NCBI GenBank assembly: GCA_963772445.1 | Contig: CAVYXK010000016.1 | Location: 744,001 to 808,000 of the forward strand | Length of the DNA stretch: 64,000 nt | From: CAVYXK01 sp963772445 | Lineage (GTDB): Bacteria; Pseudomonadota; Alphaproteobacteria; Acetobacterales; Acetobacteraceae | Direction: 5' to 3' | Shown here: piece after piece, positions 45,957 to 52,638 of the stretch | Layout of the letters: each line of letters starts with the position of its first letter | How positions within the stretch are numbered: the stretch's first letter is position 1 | Notes under the pieces: model-generated | Seen by the model: the letters and a program-made list of their open reading frames with translations, nothing else | What the model was told of the DNA's origin: nothing | Databases searched by the model: none | Translations under genes and position numbers: made by a program

Positions 45957-46906
45957 TCCCGCTCGCCGGCACTCCGCCGGGCGCACTGACCGTTGCTGAA
46001 GTTCAGGCCACGCTTAATTACGCACAAGCAGCCAAAGCGGCGAGCACGCTAGCTGCTTATGCCTGCGATATGAACTCATTCAAGTATTGGTGCGCCGCGC
46101 GCGGCGCTTGCCCCCTGCCAGCCTCACCAGCGATCGTCGCCGCCTATCTGGCGCACCTCGCAGACAGCGGACGCAAAGCCTCTGGAATCGGCCGTGCGGC
46201 AGCCGGCATCGCCTACTACCACCGGCAGGCTGGCATCGATCCAAGCCCGACCGTGCACGCCGGTGTAAAGCAAACGATGCAAGGAATACGTCGCCGCCTG
46301 GGGACTCGTCCCGTCGGGAAGGCACCCGCGACCGCTGACATCATCGGCAAGATGTTCGCGCTCTGCCCCGACACGCTGGCCGGCAAGCGCGACGCGGCTT
46401 TGCTCGGCATCGGCTTCGCCGCGGCGCTGCGCCGCTCCGAGCTCGTCGCCATCGAGGTCGAGGATATCACCTTCGTCGACGACGGGCTGCGGCTGCTGAT
46501 CCGCCGCTCTAAGACGGACCAGACAGGCGAGGGCGCCGAGATCGCGATCATCCGCGGTGTGCGCATCAGGCCTGTAGCTGCTCTGCAGGCGTGGCTCGAG
46601 GCCAGCGGCATCACCACCGGGCCCGCGTTCCGTGCAGTTTTGCTGGGTGACCGCATGTCCGCCACGGCCCTTACTGCGAATTGTGCTGCGCGCGTGGTGA
46701 AACGGTACGCTCGCCGGGCGGGCCTCGATCACGCCGCCTACAGTGGCCACAGCCTGCGCGCTGGCCTGATCACGTCGTCGGCCGAGGCGGGCGCGAACAT
46801 CTTCAAGATCGCTGAGGTCTCTCGCCACAAGTCGATCGAGGTACTGCGCAACTATGTGCGTAAGACCGACATCTTCCGCGAGCACTGCAGCACGAGCTTC
46901 ATGTGA
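45941..46906 (+). CDS. Site-specific tyrosine recombinase
   Basis: A 321-residue recombinase starting at 45941 (MPHDLIPLAGTPPGALTVAE). N-terminal SAM-like core-binding domain (TLAAYACDMNSFKYWCAARG), catalytic Arg in GFAAALRRSELVAIEVEDI, HSLRAGLITSSAEAGA (HxxR), ISRHKS-like SRHKSIEVLRNYVRK with His and nucleophile Tyr. Complete. Typical of plasmid or phage-type recombinases different from the integrase at the island end; it may mark a second element nested in the island. Confidence 0.9.
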   Translation: MPHDLIPLAGTPPGALTVAEVQATLNYAQAAKAASTLAAYACDMNSFKYWCAARGACPLPASPAIVAAYLAHLADSGRKASGIGRAAAGIAYYHRQAGIDPSPTVHAGVKQTMQGIRRRLGTRPVGKAPATADIIGKMFALCPDTLAGKRDAALLGIGFAAALRRSELVAIEVEDITFVDDGLRLLIRRSKTDQTGEGAEIAIIRGVRIRPVAALQAWLEASGITTGPAFRAVLLGDRMSATALTANCAARVVKRYARRAGLDHAAYSGHSLRAGLITSSAEAGANIFKIAEVSRHKSIEVLRNYVRKTDIFREHCSTSFM

Positions 46907-46923
46907 TGGCACGGGGCGAAGCC

Positions 46924-47199
46924 ATGACCATCCCCGCCCTGGTGCTCCTCTCGCTAAACTGCACGGTGCTTGCACTCAGCTGCACAGCCGCCCATGCGCA
47001 GCCGTCGTCCTGGCAGAGCTATGAGTTGAGCGGGACGCGCTACTACAGCGGCACCGACCAGGACGGCGGGCAATGGACAGGCAACTCATACGAACAGAGC
47101 GGCACGACCTTCAGCGAGTTCAACGGGCCGCACGGACAGTCGCAGCATTGCCGGTCGTGGCAGCAAGGATGGCAGACGTTCACCGAGTGCGACCGGTGA
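46924..47199 (+). CDS. Small exported hypothetical protein
   Basis: A 91-residue protein from MTIPALVLLSLNCTVLALSC, a clear signal peptide with cleavage near AHAQ. The mature part is Ser/Tyr/Gly-rich with three short repeats: YELSGTRYYSG, GNSYEQSGTTFSE and WQSYE, plus one Cys pair (HCRSW, TECDR). No family recognised. Follows the recombinase gene by 17 bases. Confidence 0.6.
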   Translation: MTIPALVLLSLNCTVLALSCTAAHAQPSSWQSYELSGTRYYSGTDQDGGQWTGNSYEQSGTTFSEFNGPHGQSQHCRSWQQGWQTFTECDR

Positions 47200-47239
47200 G
47201 GCGAGGAGGAGCTATTATCGGACGCAAGGGAAGAAACAC

Positions 47240-47440
47240 ATGGATCGGGAAGCCTTCGATGCGTTGATCCGCAGGCTCGACGCTCTGACATACGGTATCC
47301 ACGATGCTTTCGCGCCCGACAGCGCCGCAACGGACGATGCTCGCCTCGATGTGGTCGGGAAGTTGAGAACGCTCGCCGGCGAATTGGAGTTGGAGGCAAT
47401 GCGCATGCCCGGAGAGTTTCCCGCAGATGACGGCGCCTGA
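47240..47440 (+). CDS. Small hypothetical protein
   Basis: A 66-residue acidic, helical protein (MDREAFDALIRRLDALTYGI) with a good ribosome site (gcaagggaag) eight bases before the ATG. No motif recognised. Confidence 0.5.
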   Translation: MDREAFDALIRRLDALTYGIHDAFAPDSAATDDARLDVVGKLRTLAGELELEAMRMPGEFPADDGA

Positions 47441-47580
47441 TCCCAAACGCAACCAAAGGGGCGGGGTGCATCGAAAGGACAATTATCAGCCTCCGATCGG
47501 TATGACAGGGATTCCCAAACAGCATGACAGCGATTCCCTAATTGCGCACCTCGCGACGCTTTCGGTTGTTATCATCCTGC

Positions 47581-48015
47581 ATGTCGAGCGAACCCCACCC
47601 CCTGGCGTTGCTGCTCCCGGAGATGCCGCCCGCCGCCTATGCCGAGCTCCGCGAGAGCATCCGCGTCAACGGCCAGCGTGAGCCGATCACGCTGCACCAG
47701 GATGGCCGGATCATCGCGCCGGCTCTAACCTCGCCAGAAACCGCGTCCCGCTCGATGCTGGCAGGCTTTGCCGAGGCCGAGAGCATTGTCGCAGCATCGG
47801 GGACAATGGTCGCCGACGCCGAGGCCGAGACGATTCCGCCGCCAGAGCCTCCGGTCATACTGCCGCCGCGGCCGCTCGGTCCTGTGGTTGCCGGCGTGGC
47901 CGTGGCGACGCCCGAATGGCTGGCGTGGCGTGCGCGCCGAGATCGCGCGATCTGTCTCGGGCAGCGGTTCGATGAACCGGCGCCCCAGGTACTACTACCC
48001 CGCGTTCGAAGCTGA
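47581..48015 (+). pseudogene. ParB-like nuclease domain protein, truncated
   Basis: A 144-residue frame. Residues 1-48 are the start of a ParB/Srx domain (HPLALLLPEMPPAAYAELRE, SIRVNGQREPITLHQDGRII) but the DGxxRxxA continuation is missing; it is replaced by a Pro/Ala-rich region and an unrelated end. In phage-related genes this ParB-like start normally leads to about 150 further residues. Probably an internal deletion. Confidence 0.5.
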
Positions 48016-48179
48016 TCCGAAGAGGCGCAGCGCGATGTTTGCAGCCGCCGCTGAGTATGCGCAGGGTAAGGCTGGAAAGTTGTCCTGACAGAATGCTGCG
48101 CGTCGGAGAAATATCCATCCCCGTCGCGCTGGAACCCTTCGCAGCATAGGCGCATGCTGCCGCCCGGAGGTATCGGGCG

Positions 48180-48470
48180 ATGCGCTTCTACACGACAGAA
48201 CAGCTTGGACCGAAACAGGCGATGCTGCCGTCCGGGGCGTTGCTATGCAGCGACGTGACGATCGCGCGAACCGGGGTGCAGCACTACCATCCGAGCGAGA
48301 TCGGCGCGGAGGGCGCCGAGATGATTGCGGTGCAGCGGGACGCCGAAGAGGTGTTCGCTCCGGAGGCTATTGCATCGTTCGAAGGCGCGCCGGTCACTAT
48401 GACGCATCCCTTCGATGGTGTCGGCCCGGCCAATTGGTCCGCGTTCGCTGTTGGCCACGTGCAGAACGTG
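48180..48470 (+). pseudogene. DUF2213 phage protein, N-terminal fragment
   Basis: MRFYTTEQLGPKQAMLPSGALLCSDVTIARTGVQ (landmark: MRFY-TEQLGP and IARTG-Q-Y-P) continues through EEVFAPEAIASFEGAPVTMTHPF to AVGHVQNVR. This is the start of DUF2213 tail/head morphogenesis proteins of about 350-400 residues; after about 97 codons the sequence loses similarity although the frame stays open to 48713. The break is tail-to-tail with another truncated gene on the minus strand. Confidence 0.62.
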
Positions 48471-48471
48471 C

Positions 48472-48612
48472 GACGACAAGCTGCTCGGGATGTTTACGGT
48501 AGTGATCGCCGATCACCTCGGCCGCCCGCGCGTGCTGCAAGAATTCCGGTCCCAACGCTGCGGGATCACCGCGCCTGCCTTTCAGAATTGTTGCTGCTTC
48601 GTCCAGCGTCAT
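48472..48612 (-). pseudogene. Small gene fragment on the minus strand
   Basis: From the ATG at 48612 the minus strand reads MTLDEAATILKGRRGDPAAL then GPEFLQHARAAEVIGDHYRK and HPEQLVVAR, a helical sequence that looks like real coding and ends where the DUF2213 fragment begins. Family unknown. The frame stays open past the junction, which suggests a deletion that removed both 3' ends. Confidence 0.4.
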
Positions 48613-49053
48613 CGCCCCTGTCTCCCCTTCGCTTGCCCGATCCAAATATCGCATGCTTGCTTGGGTCGGGTGCCGCGCCGCGGGCTGAAGGCGAGGGGAT
48701 CGCCGCCCCCTAAGGGGAGGGGGGCGGACCCGCGGCGCAGCACAGCATCTTGGGCCGAATTGCCGGCCGACGACAAGGCTTTGTGTCGGTATGCGCAGAG
48801 TGCGCACCTAAACCGCGAGCCAGCTCGATAACACCGACTCTCGATCCCTCAGGGCGTGCCGATGCCGGGAGGCGCCCCACTCGCGCACCCGCTGCCTGCA
48901 CGCGGTGCATTCTGATTATGCACGATGATGACTAACGGTCCTACGCGCGGTGCGTATATGAGCCTGGTCGTCCGAGGCCATTCCGCCCGGGCGAAGCAGT
49001 GCAGTTCGCCTCACGAACCGCACTGCTTCTCATCACCGCGAAAGGAACTCGCA
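48613..49053. other. Intergenic stretch upstream of the split exported-protein gene
   Basis: No gene supported. It contains a ccccctaaggggaggggggc stretch at about 48706-48726 and the strong hairpin described separately; the right end supplies the aaaggaa ribosome site for the exported-protein gene. Confidence 0.4.
48994..49028. promoter_or_regulatory. Hairpin upstream of exported-protein gene
   Basis: aagcagtgc-a-gttcg / cctca / cgaac-c-gcactgctt: a 14-base-pair stem with one A/C mismatch and a 5-base loop, ending 25 bases before the ATG at 49054. No T-run follows, so it is not a classic terminator; it could be a 5' UTR structure or the terminator of an upstream transcript. Confidence 0.5.
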
Positions 49054-50509
49054 ATGACTGCGCTCAATATGCGCACCACATACCGCGTCCGCAACGCGCT
49101 GCTCGCCGCCTGTGCGGCTGTCGCGCTGGGCGTCACTGCCGCACACGCTGATATCGTATCGACTGGCAGCAGCGGCTTCTGGACAGCCGGCCAAGGCCCT
49201 AACGATCAGGGCCAGAATGTCTGCATGATCACAGCAAACCCTCCCAATCAAATCGCCGAGTAGGTGGGGATGTTACCACCCCCACCCCTCACAGACCCGG
49301 ACGAGCAGGTTTCCCGCATCCGGTTCTTCACGAGAGAGTTTCGCCAGCGGCCGTGTAGCGATGAACGCTACCTCGCGCCGCCGCCTCGCCAAGTCGGCTA
49401 TCCGTCGTCCTTGTGTGGACAGGTTTGCGGGGTTCAGTGTCCCCTCCCGTGTTTCCGGCCAACGGTTCTCTCTCCGTGGCGCCTCCCTTCCCTCCATCGG
49501 GTCCCGGTGAGTTCCGGTTCCCCGACTTCACGAGTACGATGAAGGCGCTACGACTTCCTGCGCGTGCATTCCCGGTCCCTTATGGATTCGGTTCCGGGCT
49601 CCACATGCTCCCCCGTCTTCGTGTTCGCCGAAGCGCTCCCGGCGCGGCAGGGGGCCGCCTCCGGACCTGGGCTCTTTGGTCAGCCGGTATGCCCCTCTCC
49701 GGCAGTTTGCACATGGGCACGCACGGGATCTCTCAGGTTTCCTGGCGTTCCCTCCCGTACCTCTGCCCGGCTCTCAGACCCCGGCCGGATCGGCAGGACC
49801 TCGCCATTTGCAGTCCTGTCGATGCTGCCCCCGGACCCAACACGCCGAAGGCTCCAGCACGAACATGATGTCGGGGCTCAACCCCGGGCTTCGGTACCTG
49901 CTGCCTACGCTTCACGAGCGGCGTCGCCGTCACCCGTGCAAGGCTCGCTTCCGGCCGGCGGGCTGCGCCTTTACCGGGAGGGAGTTGAACCCTCTGGACC
50001 GCACCGAAAGGTTTCAGGCTACATCCGTCCTCCTTTCCAGGACTTTCCTGACGCAAGTTGGGATCACGATAAACAACATAGACCAGCGCTTTCATGTGGT
50101 CGCGGTCAAGCCGAGTTGGAACATCCCGAGCAATGCTCGCGTGAGCATGGTCTTCCAGATCGACAACGACCCAGCCTGGGGAGGTGCGCAGTATACCATA
50201 GCCAGTAAGTCCGGTCTTGCTTTAGCGATTGCGCCCGAGGGCGCTCGTGAATTTGCGCATGAGATTACGTCCGGCTCGACGCTGCGCATCTATTTCAGCG
50301 GTAATGAGCAGCCGTGGGTTGTGAATTTATCCGGCACAACCGGCGTCTGGACGCAGTTTATGAACTGCGTTCAGATGGTGGCGCCGGCCGTGATCGCTTC
50401 GCTCAATCCAACACAGCCGTTCGCTACAGAAGGACCGGCGCAGCCGTCGTCGCAGCCGTTCTCTCCTGCTCCGCCCGCGCCGCCGTCGCAGCAGGCCAAT
50501 GGTGTCTGA
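49054..50509 (+). pseudogene. Exported hypothetical protein, split by a group II intron
   Basis: Part 1 (49054-49255): MTALNMRTTYRVRNALLAAC signal peptide with cleavage near AHAD, then IVSTGSSGFWTAGQGPNDQG..NVCMITANPPNQI. Part 2 (50058-50509): GITINNIDQRFHVVAVKPSW, VSMVFQIDNDPAWGGAQYTI, a Pro/Ser-rich end and stop. Removing 49256-50057 joins 202 + 452 bases into one frame of 217 codons with no gap, so the split is exact. The product would be a beta-rich exported protein with possible invasion-associated (IalB-like) character, weakly supported. The insert is antisense, so normal splicing of this mRNA is not expected. Confidence 0.72.
49256..50057 (-). ncRNA. ORF-less group II intron, copy 1 (minus strand)
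   Basis: 802 bases, over 98% like copies 2 and 3 by eye. On the minus strand, the 3' part holds a domain V-like structure (GAACCGGAUGCGGGAAACC / UCGUCCGGGUC, GAAA loop) and right after it a domain VI-like hairpin (ten pairs GGUGGGGGUG/CAUCCCCACC around 49266-49290, loop GUAA), close to the end ..CCUACUCGG. The 5' end reads CUUGCGUC, only loosely like GUGYG. No reverse transcriptase ORF is present. It inserted without target duplication. Being ORF-less, it would need a maturase from elsewhere. Confidence 0.72.
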
Positions 50510-50532
50510 GCCCAAGGATCGGGAGCGCAGCA

Positions 50533-50739
50533 ATGACTTCCGCGCAACTCGTGGCAGTGCGTGAGCGATTGGGCTGGAACCGTGCGGTCCTGGCCCGGTT
50601 GCTGTGCTGTTCGGAGGCCACCATTCGCCAGATGGAGGCCGGCCGGCGGCGCATCCCGGCACCCATCGCTCACTGGCTGACACGGCTCGCCGGCTATCAC
50701 GTAGCGCATCCGCCGCCGGACGACTGGCGCGTGCGGTGA
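50533..50739 (+). CDS. Small HTH (XRE-like) protein
   Basis: A 68-residue protein: LVAVRERLGWNRAVLARLLC then CSEATIRQMEAGRRRIPAPI, a lambda-repressor-type helix-turn-helix with the recognition helix around SEATIRQMEAGRR, then a helical end. Such single-domain proteins regulate small operons or act with a toxin; no partner is evident. 23 bases after the split exported-protein gene. Confidence 0.68.
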   Translation: MTSAQLVAVRERLGWNRAVLARLLCCSEATIRQMEAGRRRIPAPIAHWLTRLAGYHVAHPPPDDWRVR

Positions 50740-50830
50740 AGGTTCGGTGACTTAAACAAACTGCATGGCGAGGAAGATTGCGCTCACTCGCCCGCAATTC
50801 CAACGCGCGTTCGCGAAAGGCGCCCTCACG

Positions 50831-51205
50831 ATGAACAAGACCCCTCTGCGGTTTCTTCTGCCTGCGGCCCTGACCGTTGCCCTGCTTGTCTCAGCCGCTC
50901 CGCATACCAGTGCGGCGGCAGACGACGACACCTGGTATTCAGCAATGGTTGCTGGTGACGCGTGCGTCCGGCTTGCTGCCGTGCAGCAGCGGATCCAGAC
51001 AATGCTCGGTTTCAAGGTGGGGCCGTCGTGGCGGACCCCAAGCGACGTGATTTATGAATTTGGGATGGGCGGCCAATCTGTCCGCCCGGTCCTCATTACA
51101 CCAGACGTCAAAACTTTCGCCAAAGAACAAGGTGGCACCATGACGTTCATTCGTGGCTATCAGCGTTGCCTAGTTTTCGTCCGCAGTCACGGATGGACGC
51201 GATGA
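50831..51205 (+). CDS. Small exported hypothetical protein (paralogue A)
   Basis: A 124-residue protein started at 50831 because its signal peptide (MNKTPLRFLLPAALTVALLV, cleavage near TSAA) is also the start of the following paralogue. Mature part WYSAMVAGDACVRLAAVQQR, GPSWRTPSDVIYEFGMGGQS, FIRGYQRCLVFV with two cysteines that could pair. No family recognised. Confidence 0.55.
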   Translation: MNKTPLRFLLPAALTVALLVSAAPHTSAAADDDTWYSAMVAGDACVRLAAVQQRIQTMLGFKVGPSWRTPSDVIYEFGMGGQSVRPVLITPDVKTFAKEQGGTMTFIRGYQRCLVFVRSHGWTR

Positions 51206-51222
51206 TCCGGGCGCCCTTGCAA

Positions 51223-51610
51223 ATGAACAAGAACCCTCTGCGGTTTCTTCTGCCTGCGGCTCTGGCTGCTGTTCTGCTGACCGCCCTGCCGCTCGCCCGC
51301 GCCGAGGCACGCTGGTATCTCGCCCATAACGGGCAGGAAGTCTGTGTGCCACTTGACGATTTCAGTCCTGACCTGGCGCCTAGTTACTACTACGGCGGTG
51401 GCAACATGAAGGTGCCAGAGGACTACATTGCACGGGTCCAGAGCCTCGGCATAGCTCGAATGAGGCGTCGACACGAGTACCGACAAGTCATGGCTTGTTG
51501 TCTACGAAGCCACCTTCTTGGGCCGCTTCGCCAGCCAGGCCCCGATGGATTACCTGTTCGTCAATGACCTGGATCTCTGTCGGCGCGTCCTAGCGTTGTT
51601 CAAGCCCTGA
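51223..51610 (+). pseudogene. Small exported protein (paralogue B), frameshifted
   Basis: The first 40 bases are almost identical to paralogue A (MNKNPLRFLLPAALAAVLLT), then ARWYLAHNGQEVCVPLDDFS, DLAPSYYYGGGNMKVPEDYI. After about 51460 the first frame turns low-complexity while the +1 frame reads WLVVYEATFLGRFASQAPMD, YLFVNDLDLCRRVLALFKP and a stop at 51610, which looks like the true end. Shift at about 51460-51490. Both genes carry one Cys early and one near the end. Confidence 0.6.
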
Positions 51611-51912
51611 GGCTCCGCAAGAGCCTTCCCGACTTACCATAACGTCGGTTATGCGGCGTCCGGAACAATATTGCAGCAGTGATCGGGAAGTCGCCAGGGC
51701 CGGCGGATGTCGGCGCGTTTGACTACGCCGATGCCGGTCCAGTGGGCCGCCCAGCCGGCCGTGGCCTTCCGTTTCACTTTCTGAGCGAGTGGGCTCGATA
51801 ACGCTCATTCCACGCCTCCGCGACCTTTGGTTAGCAAGGCTTTCGAAACTTGCCGCCGGCGGCAAGTTCTGTCCCTTCCGTGTATTGCACAATACAGAAT
51901 TGCCCTGGCCGC
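51611..51912. promoter_or_regulatory. Gap with two perfect palindromes
   Basis: No gene seen. At 51847-51868 lies an unbroken 22-base palindrome (aacttgccgcc and its exact reverse complement), and at 51881-51896 TGTATTG-CA-CAATACA. The first may be a terminator or REP-like unit for the minus-strand gene ending at 51913; the second is operator-like. They lie between the exported-protein paralogues and the replication block. Confidence 0.5.
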
Positions 51913-52218
51913 TCAGCCCTCGCCCTCGAGCTCCTCCTCGCCCTCGCCCTCCTCGGCCTGGCCGCTCCTGATCAGCCGATCGAGCGCCTCGACTGTCGCG
52001 CCGCGGATCAGCCGCGCGCAGGCCTCCGACATCCTGAGATCGGGAAGCCTGGGCGCCGACAGCTCCGGGCCCTCGCCGATCAGCGCCCGCAGGGCGGCGT
52101 CAGAGATCGGCCGCGGCGCCGTGACGGCATCGAGCTGGCGGCGGGCGACCTCGCGGCGCCAGGCGACCCTCAGCGCGATCCGCTCGTCCACCGTCCTGCG
52201 CTTCCTGTGCCCAGGCAT
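51913..52218 (-). CDS. Small hypothetical protein
   Basis: A 101-residue protein (MPGHRKRRTVDERIALRVAW) with a basic N-terminal half and an acidic Glu/Gly-rich tail (QAEEGEGEEELEGEG). Predicted helical; no motif known. Reads in the same direction as the helicase and primase genes and follows the origin-like stretch, so it may be the last gene of the replication block. Confidence 0.45.
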   Translation of the reverse strand: MPGHRKRRTVDERIALRVAWRREVARRQLDAVTAPRPISDAALRALIGEGPELSAPRLPDLRMSEACARLIRGATVEALDRLIRSGQAEEGEGEEELEGEG

Positions 52219-52638
52219 GGTGGGCGAGGCTGCAGCTCACACCGAGAGCGCCGCAAGCTCGCGCGCGTGAGGGCGGCCCACTGGCGCAGCCGTCGCGCGG
52301 TCAAAACCGTGCAGTTTTGGGGGGGATCGCCTGTCCTCATCAAGGAGGCTGATAGCTCTGGCCGGACCCATAAGCTTTCCAAATGTGGGATCTGTGGGAT
52401 CATGTTGGATCTTTCCTCTACCGCGCGCCTGGGAAAAACTGTTTTTGTTTTTTTTGTGTGCACAGAGAAATTCTGTGTGACGGGTGCGTGTGAGAATATT
52501 TCCTGTACGTGCGCGCGTGAAAAAAAACGCGTGTGCGCCCGCGCGCGGCTATAGGCGAAATGCCACATAATGCCACAGATCCCACATCGTGGAACGGCAG
52601 CAGTAGGGCTCCAGCGAGGGCGCCCTTGTGGGATCAGC
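52219..52638. other. Candidate replication origin with GTGGGATC repeats
   Basis: No gene. atgtgggatctgtgggatca at 52383-52402 is followed by a third partial unit (tgttggatc); the inverted counterpart atgccacataatgccacaga..tcccacatcgtgg occupies 52560-52592, and another gtgggatc lies at 52628-52635. The arms enclose an AT/GT-rich stretch with T5/T8 runs and a8 near 52436-52530 that would open easily. Together with the adjacent primase and helicase genes this resembles an iteron-type oriV of an integrative plasmid-like element. Confidence 0.5.

Noticed and set aside
49564..50208. Open frames of 150-330 codons inside the three 800-bp repeats
   Set aside because: The sequence is explained as an intron RNA; the frames lack reverse transcriptase motifs and differ only as shadows between copies.
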